DNA of 60,477 nt from Bacillota bacterium (GTDB lineage Bacteria > Bacillota > Limnochordia > Limnochordales > ZCTH02-B6). The stretch is taken from assembly GCA_017656145.1 (NCBI GenBank), contig JACDOI010000011.1:1-60477 (forward strand), written 5' to 3'. The notes beneath the pieces were generated by a model. It did not search any database, had not been told where the DNA came from, and saw only the letters and a list, made by a program, of their open reading frames with translations. Positions 23,344-34,317 of this stretch are shown one piece after another. The position numbers and the translations under genes were made by a program. Position 1 is the first letter of the stretch; each line of letters starts with the position of its first letter.

Positions 23344-25654
23344 ACCGAACGGCAGCGGCAACCAGGCGCCCGGCCGCCGGGGCGCCGCACGGGCGCTTGC
23401 GTCTGTCCGGGAGGCCGTGTGGGAGCCGGCCATCCGGTTTTTCAGTCGTCCCAGCGGTGCCCGCCGGGCCGTTCTTGTGGCGGGTTTGTACGTGATCATG
23501 TTCGTCCTGATGACCGCGAGCCCCGCGCCCGACAGCGTCGACTGGCAAGTGGGCGACGTTGCCACCCGGGATGTCGCCGCGCCGCGGGACGTCGTCAACC
23601 GGTTCCGTACGCAGCAGCTGCGGGAACAGGCTGCCCGGGAAGCTGTGCGGGAAGCCGAGCTCGATCCCGTCAACTGGGAGATCAATCCCGCCGAAGCCCT
23701 TCGTGCCGAAGAGCGGGTCAAGGCCGCCTTCGAGGTAGTCCGCGCGGCGCAGTCGCCGGCCGAGTCCGCCGCACCAGGGCCCGAGGATGCCGGCTTGACC
23801 GATGCGGCCCAGGCGGGTGAGGCCGATGCGGACGCTTCTGGGCCTAAGGCCGGTGTTGCGGGCCTTGATTCCGCTCCTACGGCGCCGTCCGAAGAACTTT
23901 TGGCCGAGGTCGAATCAGAGCTTGCGAGCCGCGACGTGACGCTGAGCCGGGAATGGATCGTTTCGGCGCTGCAGTCGGACGGCGCGGTTTTGTCTGCCTT
24001 GGAGCGGCAAGCCTTGGCGCTCGTCACGGAGATCATGGGCCAGCGCCGTATCGGGGCCGAGGACGTGGAACAGGAGCGGGAGGCGGTCTCCGAACATCCC
24101 AGCATCGCGGACCGCCCGGCCGATGAACGGCGGCTTGTCGCGGAAGTTGTCCAGGCCGCCATCCGCCCGAACCTCATCCCCAGTCCGGAGCGGATGGAGC
24201 GGGCCCGCCAGGAAGCGATTCGCTCCGTTGAAGAGGTCACCATTCGCCAGGGACAGATCATCATCCGGCGGGGCGACCCGGTGGAACCGGAACACATCAT
24301 GATCTTGCAGGACTTGGGCCTGTTGGACGGCCGCCGGAACTATCGGGCTCTGGCCGGTGTAGGCATCTTGCTGTTGCTGCTGTTTGCGGGCACCGGCGTT
24401 TATCTTTACCAACACCGGCGCGACATCGCGGCCAGCGAGCGCCAGCTGGCTTTGTTGGGCCTCATCGCTTTGACCGTCACCGGGCTCGCGAAAGTGGGCA
24501 GCGTTCTCGACTGGCCGGGAACCGGGTTCCTGGTCCCGGTGGGGCTTGCGGGGTTGCTGGTCACCTTGCTGCTTGACTCTCGTTTGGCGCTTGTGGTCGT
24601 TGTGACGCTCGCGGCCGCCGTCGCGGCCCTTTATGGCCTGGACGGGCGGTATTTCGTCGTCGCCCTGGCGGGCGGCATGGCGGGCGTCTACAGCGTTTCC
24701 CGGGTGAGCCAGCGATCCGATCTGACCCGGGCCGGCTTGGTCGTCGGCGGCGCCGGATTTTTGGCCATGGTGTCCCTGGGGCTCCTGGCGGACGACTTGT
24801 TCCTCATCCAATTTTCGTTTCTGGCGCTTTTGAACGGGATCGTGTCCGCAGTGGGCACCATCGGCTTGTTGCCCTACCTGGAGACGTTGTTCGGCATCAC
24901 CTCGTCCATCCGGCTCTTGGAGCTGTCCAACCCCAACCATCCGCTGTTGCGAAAGCTTTTGATGGAAGCGCCCGGGACATACCATCACAGCATCCTTGTG
25001 GGCAATCTGGCCGAGGCGGCCGCGGAAGCCATCGGCGCCGACCAGCTCTTGGTCCGGGTCGGCGCCCAGTACCACGACATCGGCAAGACGAAGCGTCCGT
25101 ACTTTTTCGTGGAAAACCAGTTCGGCGGCGAGAATCCCCATGACAAGATCTCCCCGACTTTGAGCACCTTGATCGTCGTGTCGCACGTCCGGGACGGTGT
25201 GGAATTGGCCCGGGAATACCAGCTGCCTCAGGTCATCGTCGACTTCATCCGGGAGCATCACGGCACCGACCTTGTGAAGTACTTTTACTCCCGGGCGGTG
25301 GAAAACGCCCGGGGCGAGCCGGTGGACGAGCGGGATTTCCGCTATCCCGGTCCCCGGCCCCAGTCGAAGGAGACCGCCATCGTCATGCTGGCCGACGCGG
25401 TGGAGGCTGCCGTGCGGTCGCTGGGACGGCCGACGCCGGGGCGCATTGAGGGGCTGGTCCGGCGAATCATCAAGGAGCGGTTGGAAGCGGGCGAGCTCGA
25501 TGAGAGCGACCTGACGCTGCGGGACCTGGACAAGATCGCAGAGGCGTTCGTTCGGGTGCTGATGGGGATTTACCACAAGCGGGTGGAGTACCCCGAGATC
25601 GGGAAGGAACCGGAGGCGAACAAGCCCCGGGAACCGGAGACCAGGAGGGCTTAA
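23333..25654 (+). CDS. pgpH: 7TM-HD cyclic-di-AMP phosphodiesterase (PgpH/YqfF)
   Basis: 773 residues. One N-terminal membrane helix (ARRAVLVAGLYVIMFVLMT), a large extracellular domain (about 65-330, VATRDVAAPRDVVN, VTIRQGQIIIRRGDPV), seven membrane helices and a cytoplasmic HDIG domain with YHHSILVGNLAEAAAE, HDIGKTKRP, REHHGT and MLADAVEAAVRSL. Family members hydrolyse c-di-AMP. The extracellular domain carries an Ala/Gly/Asp-rich insertion at about residues 140-185 that is probably disordered. Overlaps phoH by 11 bp and precedes ybeY by 4 bp, the B. subtilis arrangement. Confidence 0.93.
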   Translation: MDSRPNGSGNQAPGRRGAARALASVREAVWEPAIRFFSRPSGARRAVLVAGLYVIMFVLMTASPAPDSVDWQVGDVATRDVAAPRDVVNRFRTQQLREQAAREAVREAELDPVNWEINPAEALRAEERVKAAFEVVRAAQSPAESAAPGPEDAGLTDAAQAGEADADASGPKAGVAGLDSAPTAPSEELLAEVESELASRDVTLSREWIVSALQSDGAVLSALERQALALVTEIMGQRRIGAEDVEQEREAVSEHPSIADRPADERRLVAEVVQAAIRPNLIPSPERMERARQEAIRSVEEVTIRQGQIIIRRGDPVEPEHIMILQDLGLLDGRRNYRALAGVGILLLLLFAGTGVYLYQHRRDIAASERQLALLGLIALTVTGLAKVGSVLDWPGTGFLVPVGLAGLLVTLLLDSRLALVVVVTLAAAVAALYGLDGRYFVVALAGGMAGVYSVSRVSQRSDLTRAGLVVGGAGFLAMVSLGLLADDLFLIQFSFLALLNGIVSAVGTIGLLPYLETLFGITSSIRLLELSNPNHPLLRKLLMEAPGTYHHSILVGNLAEAAAEAIGADQLLVRVGAQYHDIGKTKRPYFFVENQFGGENPHDKISPTLSTLIVVSHVRDGVELAREYQLPQVIVDFIREHHGTDLVKYFYSRAVENARGEPVDERDFRYPGPRPQSKETAIVMLADAVEAAVRSLGRPTPGRIEGLVRRIIKERLEAGELDESDLTLRDLDKIAEAFVRVLMGIYHKRVEYPEIGKEPEANKPREPETRRA

Positions 25655-25658
25655 ACAA

Positions 25659-26180
25659 GTGGCCGTGATCTTGAGCAACCGTTCAACGGCGTCCTTGCCC
25701 CGGGGGCTTGCCGCAGGCGTCCGGGACGTTGCCCGCAAGGCGCTCGCGGCCGAGGGCATGCCCTCATGGGCGGAAGTTTCGGTGACGTTCGTAGATGACA
25801 GCGCGATCCGGGAGCTGAACCGCGACTACCGGGGCAAAGACGCCGCGACCGACGTCCTGTCGTTTCCCTTGTGGGAGCCGGACGACATCCGGCTTATCCG
25901 GGAGGACCCCCGCCGCTTCCCGGAGCGACCGCTGCCCCTTGGGGACGTGGTCATCTCCCTTGAAACCGCGGCCCGGCAAGCCGAGGAATACGGCCACAGC
26001 CTGGGACGGGAGGTCGCGTTTTTGTGCGTCCACGGCGTGTTGCACCTGTTGGGCTACGACCACGAGGACGATGCGGGCCGGCATCTGATGCGGGCCCGGG
26101 AGGAGTCAATTTTGTCCGCGGCCGGCTGGCCGCGCGAGGGGCAGGATTCGTGCAGTGAAAGCCCGGACGCTGGCGGATAG
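25659..26180 (+). CDS. ybeY: Endoribonuclease YbeY (rRNA maturation factor)
   Basis: 173 residues from GTG. Zinc-dependent RNase involved in 16S rRNA 3' end processing and ribosome quality control. Metal site CVHGVLHLLGYDHEDDA has three His in the HGxLHLxGYDH pattern; NRDYRGKDAATDVLSFP is the other family block. Cotranscribed with phoH and the HD protein. Its last 26 bp overlap the dgkA-cdd gene. Confidence 0.96.
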   Translation: MAVILSNRSTASLPRGLAAGVRDVARKALAAEGMPSWAEVSVTFVDDSAIRELNRDYRGKDAATDVLSFPLWEPDDIRLIREDPRRFPERPLPLGDVVISLETAARQAEEYGHSLGREVAFLCVHGVLHLLGYDHEDDAGRHLMRAREESILSAAGWPREGQDSCSESPDAGG

Positions 26181-27039
26181 CTTCCGGTTCGCCGTAGCGG
26201 GTGTGGCCTACACGTGGCGGACGCAGCGGAACTTCCGCATCCACACGGCGGCCGGCGCCGCGGTGGCCGCGGCCGCCCGGGCGCTGGGTGTTGGCGGCCC
26301 CGAGCTTGGATTGCTGATTCTTTGCATCGGCGGGGTTATGGCTGCGGAGCTTTTGAACACGGCGGTGGAAGCCGCTGTCGACCTGTGTACCGGGGACCAC
26401 CACCCCCTCGCAGCCGCTGCCAAAAACGCGGCGGCCGGAGCGGTTCTTCTTTCGGCCGCGGCGTCGGCGGCCGTCGGGTACGTGGTGTTTGCTCCTCATC
26501 TGCCAGCGGCGCTGGCGGCCCTTTCGGGAGGAACGCTGGGCGCTTTGGCGCTGCTCGTTCCCCGGGGGCCGAAAGCCGCAAGGGAGGGTACCGGGATGGG
26601 TGAGGGATCCGGGCAACAAGCCGTCACGAACGGGCTCATCGACGTCGATGCGCTCATCAAAGCGGCCCGGCAGGCCCGCAAGCAGGCGTACGCGCCCTAT
26701 TCCCGCTTCCCAGTGGGAGCGGCGATCCTGACGAAGGGTGGCCGGATCGTGACCGGGTGCAACATCGAAAATGCGTCCTATCCGGTAACCCTCTGCGCTG
26801 AGCGGGTGGCCCTGGGCGCCGCGGTGGCCAGCGGGGAGCGGGAGTTTTTGGCCATCGCGGTGGTGGCCGATACCGACGAGCCCGTCACCCCGTGCGGGAT
26901 GTGCCGGCAAAGCTTGGCCGAATTCGCACCGGACCTTGTGGTCATCCTCGCCAACGGGAAGGGCCAGCGGCGCATCACGACATTGGCGGAACTTTTGCCC
27001 GGAGGGTTTCGCTTGCCTGAGGGGCGGTCGGAGGCGTGA
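26155..27039 (+). CDS. Diacylglycerol/undecaprenol kinase fused to cytidine deaminase (DgkA-Cdd)
   Basis: One 294-residue frame holds two enzymes. Residues 1 to about 140 are a DgkA-type lipid kinase: RNFRIHTAAGAAVA, AELLNTAVEAAVDL with the catalytic Glu, and three membrane helices. Residues 155 to 294 are a cytidine deaminase: CNIENASY, CAERVAL, PCGMCRQSL. In most Bacillota these are two adjacent genes, dgkA then cdd, before era. An internal ATG at 26596 with AGGGAGGG about 8 bp upstream could also give free Cdd. The kinase motif that normally reads AKD reads AKN (residues 89-91), and the Asp matters for activity in E. coli DgkA. The GTG at 26155 overlaps ybeY. Confidence 0.85.
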   Translation: MKARTLADSFRFAVAGVAYTWRTQRNFRIHTAAGAAVAAAARALGVGGPELGLLILCIGGVMAAELLNTAVEAAVDLCTGDHHPLAAAAKNAAAGAVLLSAAASAAVGYVVFAPHLPAALAALSGGTLGALALLVPRGPKAAREGTGMGEGSGQQAVTNGLIDVDALIKAARQARKQAYAPYSRFPVGAAILTKGGRIVTGCNIENASYPVTLCAERVALGAAVASGEREFLAIAVVADTDEPVTPCGMCRQSLAEFAPDLVVILANGKGQRRITTLAELLPGGFRLPEGRSEA

Positions 27040-27042
27040 GCG

Positions 27043-27933
27043 TTGGGCGAGGCTGAAGTCCGCTCGGGGTTTGCCGCCCTTATCGGGCGCCCGAATGTGG
27101 GAAAGTCGACCCTTCTCAACCGGCTGGTGGGGGAGAAAGTGGCCATCGTGTCGGACAAGCCCCAGACGACCCGCCACCGGATCCAGGCGGTACTGACCCG
27201 GCCGGACGCCCAGGTGGTGTTCATCGATACACCGGGGCTGCACAAGCCCAGGCACCGGTTGGGAGAGTACATGATCCAGGCCGCCCGCGGCACCTTGTCC
27301 GAAGTGGATGTGGTGCTGTTTGTTGTGGACGGGGCGGCCGGCGTCGCCGGCGGCGACCGGCGAATCGCTGAGGAGCTTTCGGGCATCGATACGCCCGTGC
27401 TCCTTGTGATCAACAAAATGGATCTGGTCAAGGATCCGGAGGCCGCAGCTAAGCGGTTCGCATCCTTGGGCGGGTTTGCCGGTGCGGTGCCGGTGTCCGC
27501 GCTCACCGGCGAAGGCTCCGAGTCGCTCGTCGATGAGATCGTCCGGCGCCTTCCGCCGGGTCCGAAATACTTCCCCGAGGACTGGGTCACGGACAGGCCC
27601 GAGGAGTTCCTGGTCGCGGAGCTCATTCGGGAGCAGGTGTTCCACCATACCGAACAGGAGGTGCCCCATTCGGCCGCGGTGGTGGTGGAGGAGATGCGGC
27701 GACGGCCCGGGCGGGAACTGGTGGATGTGCGGGCCACCATCGTCGTGGACCGGGAAAGCCAGAAGGGCATCATCATCGGACAAGGCGGCCATCGGCTCAA
27801 GCGCATCGGCCAGCTGGCCCGGCTCGAGATTGAGCGGCTTTTGGGCAGCCCCATCAACTTGCAGCTGTGGGTGAAGGCGAAGCCGGGGTGGCGCGATCGC
27901 CCCGGAGCGTTGCAGGAATTGGGCTATCGCTAA
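27043..27933 (+). CDS. era: GTPase Era
   Basis: 296 residues from TTG with GGAGG 8 bp upstream. Era binds the 16S 3' end and helps 30S assembly. GTPase motifs: G1 GRPNVGKSTLLNRLVG, G2 TTRHRI, G3 DTPGLHK, G4 NKMD, G5 SALTGEG. The C-terminal KH domain has GIIIGQGGHRLKRIGQLARLEIERLLG. With ybeY upstream it completes an rRNA maturation set. Ends the yqfC-era block. Confidence 0.97.
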   Translation: MGEAEVRSGFAALIGRPNVGKSTLLNRLVGEKVAIVSDKPQTTRHRIQAVLTRPDAQVVFIDTPGLHKPRHRLGEYMIQAARGTLSEVDVVLFVVDGAAGVAGGDRRIAEELSGIDTPVLLVINKMDLVKDPEAAAKRFASLGGFAGAVPVSALTGEGSESLVDEIVRRLPPGPKYFPEDWVTDRPEEFLVAELIREQVFHHTEQEVPHSAAVVVEEMRRRPGRELVDVRATIVVDRESQKGIIIGQGGHRLKRIGQLARLEIERLLGSPINLQLWVKAKPGWRDRPGALQELGYR

Positions 27934-27945
27934 AGGAGGATCCCG

Positions 27946-30176
<2,231 letters not shown>

Positions 30177-30219
30177 GCAATGCTTGCCAATTTGCGCTCG
30201 CGCAAGGAGTGAGACGGGG

Positions 30220-30516
30220 ATGGTCTTTCTGCAGGCGGAGACGGCAACAGGGGCAGGGCTGCTGGGGGCGCTCTTGCCGTTTTTGCTCATGTTTGCTATC
30301 CTTTATTTCCTCCTCATCCGGCCGCAACAGCAACAGCAGCGCAAGCGCCGGGAGATGCTGGACAACTTGAAGAAGGGCGACAAAGTTGTTACCGTCGGCG
30401 GCATCCACGGCGAGATCACAGCCATCAAGGACGACGAAATCAACCTGCGCATCGCAGACAAAGTCGAGATTCGCCTGAGCCGGCAAGGGGTCGGCTACGT
30501 AAAGGGCCGCGAGTGA
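30220..30516 (+). CDS. yajC: Sec translocon accessory protein YajC
   Basis: 98 residues from ATG 30220, AAGGAGTGA upstream. One membrane helix (LLGALLPFLLMFAILYFLLIRP) followed by QQQQQRKRREMLDNLKKGDKVVTVGGIHGEI, the YajC signature. Associates with SecDF. Two genes of other function lie between it and secD here; in most genomes yajC is next to secD. Confidence 0.95.
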   Translation: MVFLQAETATGAGLLGALLPFLLMFAILYFLLIRPQQQQQRKRREMLDNLKKGDKVVTVGGIHGEITAIKDDEINLRIADKVEIRLSRQGVGYVKGRE

Positions 30517-30540
30517 CGGGAACCGAAGGTGACGACGGGC

Positions 30541-32262
30541 GTGGGAACCCATGAGGACCTGCGGGCCGCCCTGCGCCGCATCGACGGCCGGGGATACAAA
30601 GCATACCAGGACTTGCGGGGGACGTACCGTTTTCCGGGCGGTTGGGAGCTTTCCATCGACCACGTCCAAGGGGACCCGTTCGCAGCTCCCTCCCGGATTC
30701 GGGCCCGGGTGCCCGCGGGCCAGGCCGGTTTTCCGCCTGAGCTGTGGCAGACGAGAACGCGCAGGGTGGCCTTGTGCGATTATGTGGCCCGGACGGCAGC
30801 CCGGGTCATTCGGCAGATGGCCCGGGGCCGGCGGGGCTCGGGTTCGAGCGGCCGCATCGCCGTCGATGAGCCCGGCCAGCAAGTGCTTGAACGGACGGCG
30901 GTGGTCATCGGTCCCGAGTGCGCCGAACTGCGGCTGTCGGTAGGCCTGCCGGCCCAAGGCCGGCGGGTGCTCGGCCGGGCGGCCGAAGAAATGTTGCTCG
31001 AGGAGCTGCCCCGGATCGCCGCGGCGGCGCTCTATTATCGCGCCCTCGATCCGCATCGGGTGCGGGCCCACGTCGAGCTGGCCGAAGATCAGGAGTTCAT
31101 CCGGGGGCAATTGCGGGCCCGGGGCCTTGTGGCCTTTGTGGGCGACGGCGCCATTCTCCCGCGGGAAAGCGGCGTCAGCGATCGACCGATGGATGCGCAG
31201 CGCGCGGTGCCCTTTGAAACGCCCCCCGAACTCGCGGTGGAATTTGCCGTTCCCCATCGGGGTGTTGTGCGGGGGATGGGAATTCCCGCGGGCGTCACCT
31301 TGATCGCCGGCGGCGGTTACCACGGCAAGACTACCCTTTTGCGGGCGCTGGCGTTCGGGGTGTACAACCATGTGGCCGGCGACGGGCGAGAGTGGGTCAT
31401 CACCGATGCCGACGCGGTGAAAATACGGGCAGAGGACGGCCGCCGGGTGGAAGGCGTCGACATCAGCCCCTTTATCAACCGCCTGCCCATGGGACGGGAT
31501 ACCCGCCGATTCTCATCCGACGATGCCAGCGGCAGCACGTCGCAGGCGGCCAACATTGTGGAGGCGCTGGAGATGGGCTGCCGGGTGCTGCTCATCGACG
31601 AGGATACCTCGGCGACCAACTTCATGATCCGCGACGCCCGCATGCAGGCGCTGGTGGCTCGGGAAAAGGAGCCCATCACGCCGTTCATCGACCGGGTGCG
31701 GCAGTTGTACGTGGAGCACGGCGTAAGCAGCGTGCTGGTGGTGGGCGGCGCCGGCGATTATCTGGACGTGGCCGATACGGTCATCATCATGGACGAGTAC
31801 CGGCCCCGGGATGCGACCGCGGTCGCACGCCGCATCGCGAGAGAATACCCATCGGGCCGGCAACCGGAAGCCGCGGGCCCCTTCGGCCCTGTGCGCTCCC
31901 GGGTGCCGCTGCCCCAAACGGTTGATCCGAGAAGGAGCGGAAAGCCCCGGGCCCGGCACCGCGGGGTGGACGAAATCGCGTTCGGGTACGAAGACATCGA
32001 CCTGCGGCATATCGAGCAGATCGTCCATCCAAGCCAGACCGCGGCCATTGCCGCCGCGCTGGTGTACTTGGCCGAGCGAGTCCTGGACGGCAAAATCAGT
32101 ATCCGGGAAGCCGTGAAACGGGTCATGGCCGCCATCGACGAAAACGGCCTTGACGTCATCTCGCCCTTTCAGGGGCATCCCGGCGACTACGCCCGGCCTC
32201 GGCCCCACGAGGTAGCCGCGGCGTTGAATCGGCTTCGCACCCTCAAGGTCCGGGGAGGATGA
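30541..32262 (+). CDS. ABC-class ATPase of unknown function (COG3044 type)
   Basis: 573 residues from GTG 30541; AAGGTGA lies 9 bp upstream and itself contains the alternative GTG 30529. An N-terminal domain of about 230 residues (GRGYKAYQDLRGTYRF, DPFAAPSRIRAR) precedes an ABC-like ATPase core: Walker A GGGYHGKTTLLRAL, a signature-like SSDDASGSTSQAANIVEALE and Walker B RVLLIDEDTSATNFMIRD. A C-terminal domain has VDEIAFGYEDIDLRHIEQIV. No membrane segment. Belongs to the 'predicted ATPase of the ABC class' group, which has no settled role. Inserted between yajC and secDF and 4 bp before an HD hydrolase. Confidence 0.85.
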   Translation: MGTHEDLRAALRRIDGRGYKAYQDLRGTYRFPGGWELSIDHVQGDPFAAPSRIRARVPAGQAGFPPELWQTRTRRVALCDYVARTAARVIRQMARGRRGSGSSGRIAVDEPGQQVLERTAVVIGPECAELRLSVGLPAQGRRVLGRAAEEMLLEELPRIAAAALYYRALDPHRVRAHVELAEDQEFIRGQLRARGLVAFVGDGAILPRESGVSDRPMDAQRAVPFETPPELAVEFAVPHRGVVRGMGIPAGVTLIAGGGYHGKTTLLRALAFGVYNHVAGDGREWVITDADAVKIRAEDGRRVEGVDISPFINRLPMGRDTRRFSSDDASGSTSQAANIVEALEMGCRVLLIDEDTSATNFMIRDARMQALVAREKEPITPFIDRVRQLYVEHGVSSVLVVGGAGDYLDVADTVIIMDEYRPRDATAVARRIAREYPSGRQPEAAGPFGPVRSRVPLPQTVDPRRSGKPRARHRGVDEIAFGYEDIDLRHIEQIVHPSQTAAIAAALVYLAERVLDGKISIREAVKRVMAAIDENGLDVISPFQGHPGDYARPRPHEVAAALNRLRTLKVRGG

Positions 32263-32266
32263 GCCA

Positions 32267-32962
32267 GTGGGACGGCGAAAGGGGCCGGGTCCGCCGAGCC
32301 GGTTGGTTACCGTCGACACGGTTCGCCATCACCCGAAAGTGGCAGCGTTCGTTGAGGCGGCCGACCGTCATCTGGCCGCCATCGGCTACACGGAGCACGG
32401 TCAACGGCATTCGACCCTCGTGTCCCGCATCGCGTTCAACGTCATGACCCGGCTGGGGTTTGCACAGCGAGAAGCGGAACTCGCGGCCGTCGCCGGGTTC
32501 ACCCACGACATCGGAAACGTGGTAGGCCGGGAAGGGCATGCGCTGGTGGGTGCGGTGTTGATGGCGCCCATCCTGGACGAGCTGGGGATGCCGCCTGAGG
32601 AGACCGCCGAGGTGCTGGGCGCCATCGGCAACCACGAAGAAACCCACGGCCATCCGGTCAACCCGGTGTCCGCGGCCCTCATCCTGGCCGACAAAACCGA
32701 CGTCCACCGAAGCCGGGTGCGCAACCGGGATCCGGCCACATTCGACATCCACGACCGGGTGAACTATGCCGTCGTCCGCTCGTTCCTGAACGTCGATGGG
32801 CCATCCCGGACCATCACCCTTGACTTGACCATCGAGCTCGAGGTCACCCCGGTGTTGGATTATTTTGAGATCTTTCTTCAGCGGATGATCATGTGCCGCC
32901 GAGCCGCGGAGTTTCTCGACTGCCGGTTTCACATCGTGATCAACGGCGCGCGGCTTCTCTGA
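32267..32962 (+). CDS. HD-domain phosphohydrolase, unknown substrate
   Basis: 231 residues from GTG (GGGGAGGATGAG upstream). The HD site is visible as H(49)S in GQRHSTLVSRIA, THDIGNVVG, GNHEETHGHP and ALILADKTDVHR, an arrangement like that of small nucleotide or lipid phosphohydrolases. The last 70 residues include a predicted beta domain (RTITLDLTIELEVTPVLDYFEIFLQRMIMCRRAAEFLDCRFHIVIN, given in parts here) not typical of the bare HD fold. Cotranscribed with the ABC-class ATPase. A substrate cannot be named from sequence. Confidence 0.75.
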   Translation: MGRRKGPGPPSRLVTVDTVRHHPKVAAFVEAADRHLAAIGYTEHGQRHSTLVSRIAFNVMTRLGFAQREAELAAVAGFTHDIGNVVGREGHALVGAVLMAPILDELGMPPEETAEVLGAIGNHEETHGHPVNPVSAALILADKTDVHRSRVRNRDPATFDIHDRVNYAVVRSFLNVDGPSRTITLDLTIELEVTPVLDYFEIFLQRMIMCRRAAEFLDCRFHIVINGARLL

Positions 32963-33004
32963 GGCAGATCCCGGTGACGACCGCCCGGGCGGGGGCTCGC
33001 ACCC

Positions 33005-33027
33005 TGACAAGTTGTCAAAATTGACAA
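33005..33027 (+). promoter_or_regulatory. Overlapping inverted repeats on the secD -35 region
   Basis: TGACAA (33005-33010), TTGTCAA (33012-33018) and TTGACAA (33021-33027) form two overlapping inverted repeats, TGACAA-G-TTGTCA and TTGTCAA-AA-TTGACAA; the last arm is the -35 element itself. Likely an operator for an unknown regulator. Confidence 0.5.
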
Positions 33028-33049
33028 GCCCCGGGGTCGGGATTATAAT
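33021..33049 (+). promoter_or_regulatory. Consensus sigma-A promoter of secDF
   Basis: TTGACA (33021-33026), exactly 17 bp, TATAAT (33044-33049): a full consensus match, rare in natural promoters. GGGGTC (33034-33039) and GACCCC (33050-33055) flank the -10 as an additional inverted repeat. Confidence 0.9.
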
Positions 33050-33101
33050 GACCCCGTGTGCGCAAGCAGCGGCAAAGCGGCACAGTGGGGAGGAACCGAG
33101 T

Positions 33102-34310
33102 TTGCTCCGGGGGAACGCAGTGCGGATTTTGACCATCCTGCTGATCCTCGCGGTCACCGGTGTGGTCTTGTACCGGTATCCGATGAATCTAGGCCTTGAC
33201 CTGCAGGGCGGCGTCCACATCGTGCTGGAGGCCCGGGAATCGCCCGGCGCAGCGGTCACCGACGACGCGCTGGAGCGGGCCATCGCCGTCATCGATCGCC
33301 GGGTCAACGGGCTTGGCGTGGCTGAGCCCGTTATTCAGCGCCAGGGCGAGCGGCGCATCGTCGTGGAGCTGCCCGGGGTGAGCGACCATCAGCAAGCGGT
33401 AGAAGTCATCGGCCGGACCGCGGTGCTGGAGATCCAGGACCCGATGGGCCGGACGGTGCTGACCGGGGCCGATTTGCGGGAAGCCCGCCTGGGGCTGGAC
33501 CAGTACGGCCGCCCGGCGGTGGACGTGGTCTTCACGTCTGAAGGCGCGGCCCGGTTGGCCCAGTTGACGACGTTGTACGTCGGGCAGCCCATTCCGCACC
33601 TTTTGGACGGGGAACTGCTTGTGGCCCCGGTGGTGCAGGGCCCTATTACATCCGGCGAGGCGCAGATCACCGGCAACTTCACCCACGAGGAAGCCCGCAA
33701 TCTGGCGATCTTGCTTCAGGCGGGCTCTTTGCCGGTCCCGCTCGATGTGGTGGAGATGCGCAACGTGGGCCCAAGCCTCGGGCAGGAGTCCATCGAACGG
33801 AGCCTGAGGGCCGGGATCGCGGGTGCGCTTCTTGTGTTGCTGTACATGGCGATGTACTATCGATTGCCGGGGATTTTGGCCGACGTCGCGCTGGGCGTGT
33901 ATGTGATGCTGATGCTGGCGCTGTTGTCCGGCCTTGGGGCTACCTTGACCTTGCCGGGGATCGCGGGTTTGATTTTGTCGGCGGGGATGGCGGTGGATGC
34001 CAACGTCATCATTTTTGAGCGCATCCGGGACGAGCTTCGGGCAGGCAAGGCGCTTCGGGCCGCGGTTCGCTCGGGGTTTGGCAACGCGTTCCGGGCTATC
34101 CTCGACGCGAACATCACGACCCTCATTACCGCCGGCGTTTTGTTCTATCTAGGGACAGGGCCGGTCCGGGGATTCGCGGTGACGCTGGGGCTTGGGGTGC
34201 TGGCCAGCATGTTCACCGCCATCATCGTAACCCGGTGGCTTTTGGCCGCGGCCGTCGATGCCAATCCGCAAGGAGCGGCCCGTTACTTTGGTGTTGGGGA
34301 GGCAGCCTGA
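33102..34310 (+). CDS. secD: Protein translocase subunit SecD
   Basis: 402 residues from TTG 33102, which has GGGGAGGA 7 bp upstream; the open frame from 33012 begins upstream of the promoter start and cannot be used. N-terminal helix VRILTILLILAVTGVVLY, then NLGLDLQGGVHIVLEAR, P1-type periplasmic region with VNGLGVAEPVIQRQGERRIVVELPGV, and a cluster of membrane helices with YRLPGILADVALGVY and GMAVDANVIIFERIRDELR, the family motif. SecDF uses the proton gradient to pull exported proteins. Separate secD and secF here, in contrast to the fused B. subtilis gene. Confidence 0.95.
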   Translation: MLRGNAVRILTILLILAVTGVVLYRYPMNLGLDLQGGVHIVLEARESPGAAVTDDALERAIAVIDRRVNGLGVAEPVIQRQGERRIVVELPGVSDHQQAVEVIGRTAVLEIQDPMGRTVLTGADLREARLGLDQYGRPAVDVVFTSEGAARLAQLTTLYVGQPIPHLLDGELLVAPVVQGPITSGEAQITGNFTHEEARNLAILLQAGSLPVPLDVVEMRNVGPSLGQESIERSLRAGIAGALLVLLYMAMYYRLPGILADVALGVYVMLMLALLSGLGATLTLPGIAGLILSAGMAVDANVIIFERIRDELRAGKALRAAVRSGFGNAFRAILDANITTLITAGVLFYLGTGPVRGFAVTLGLGVLASMFTAIIVTRWLLAAAVDANPQGAARYFGVGEAA

Positions 34311-34317
34311 GGCCATC

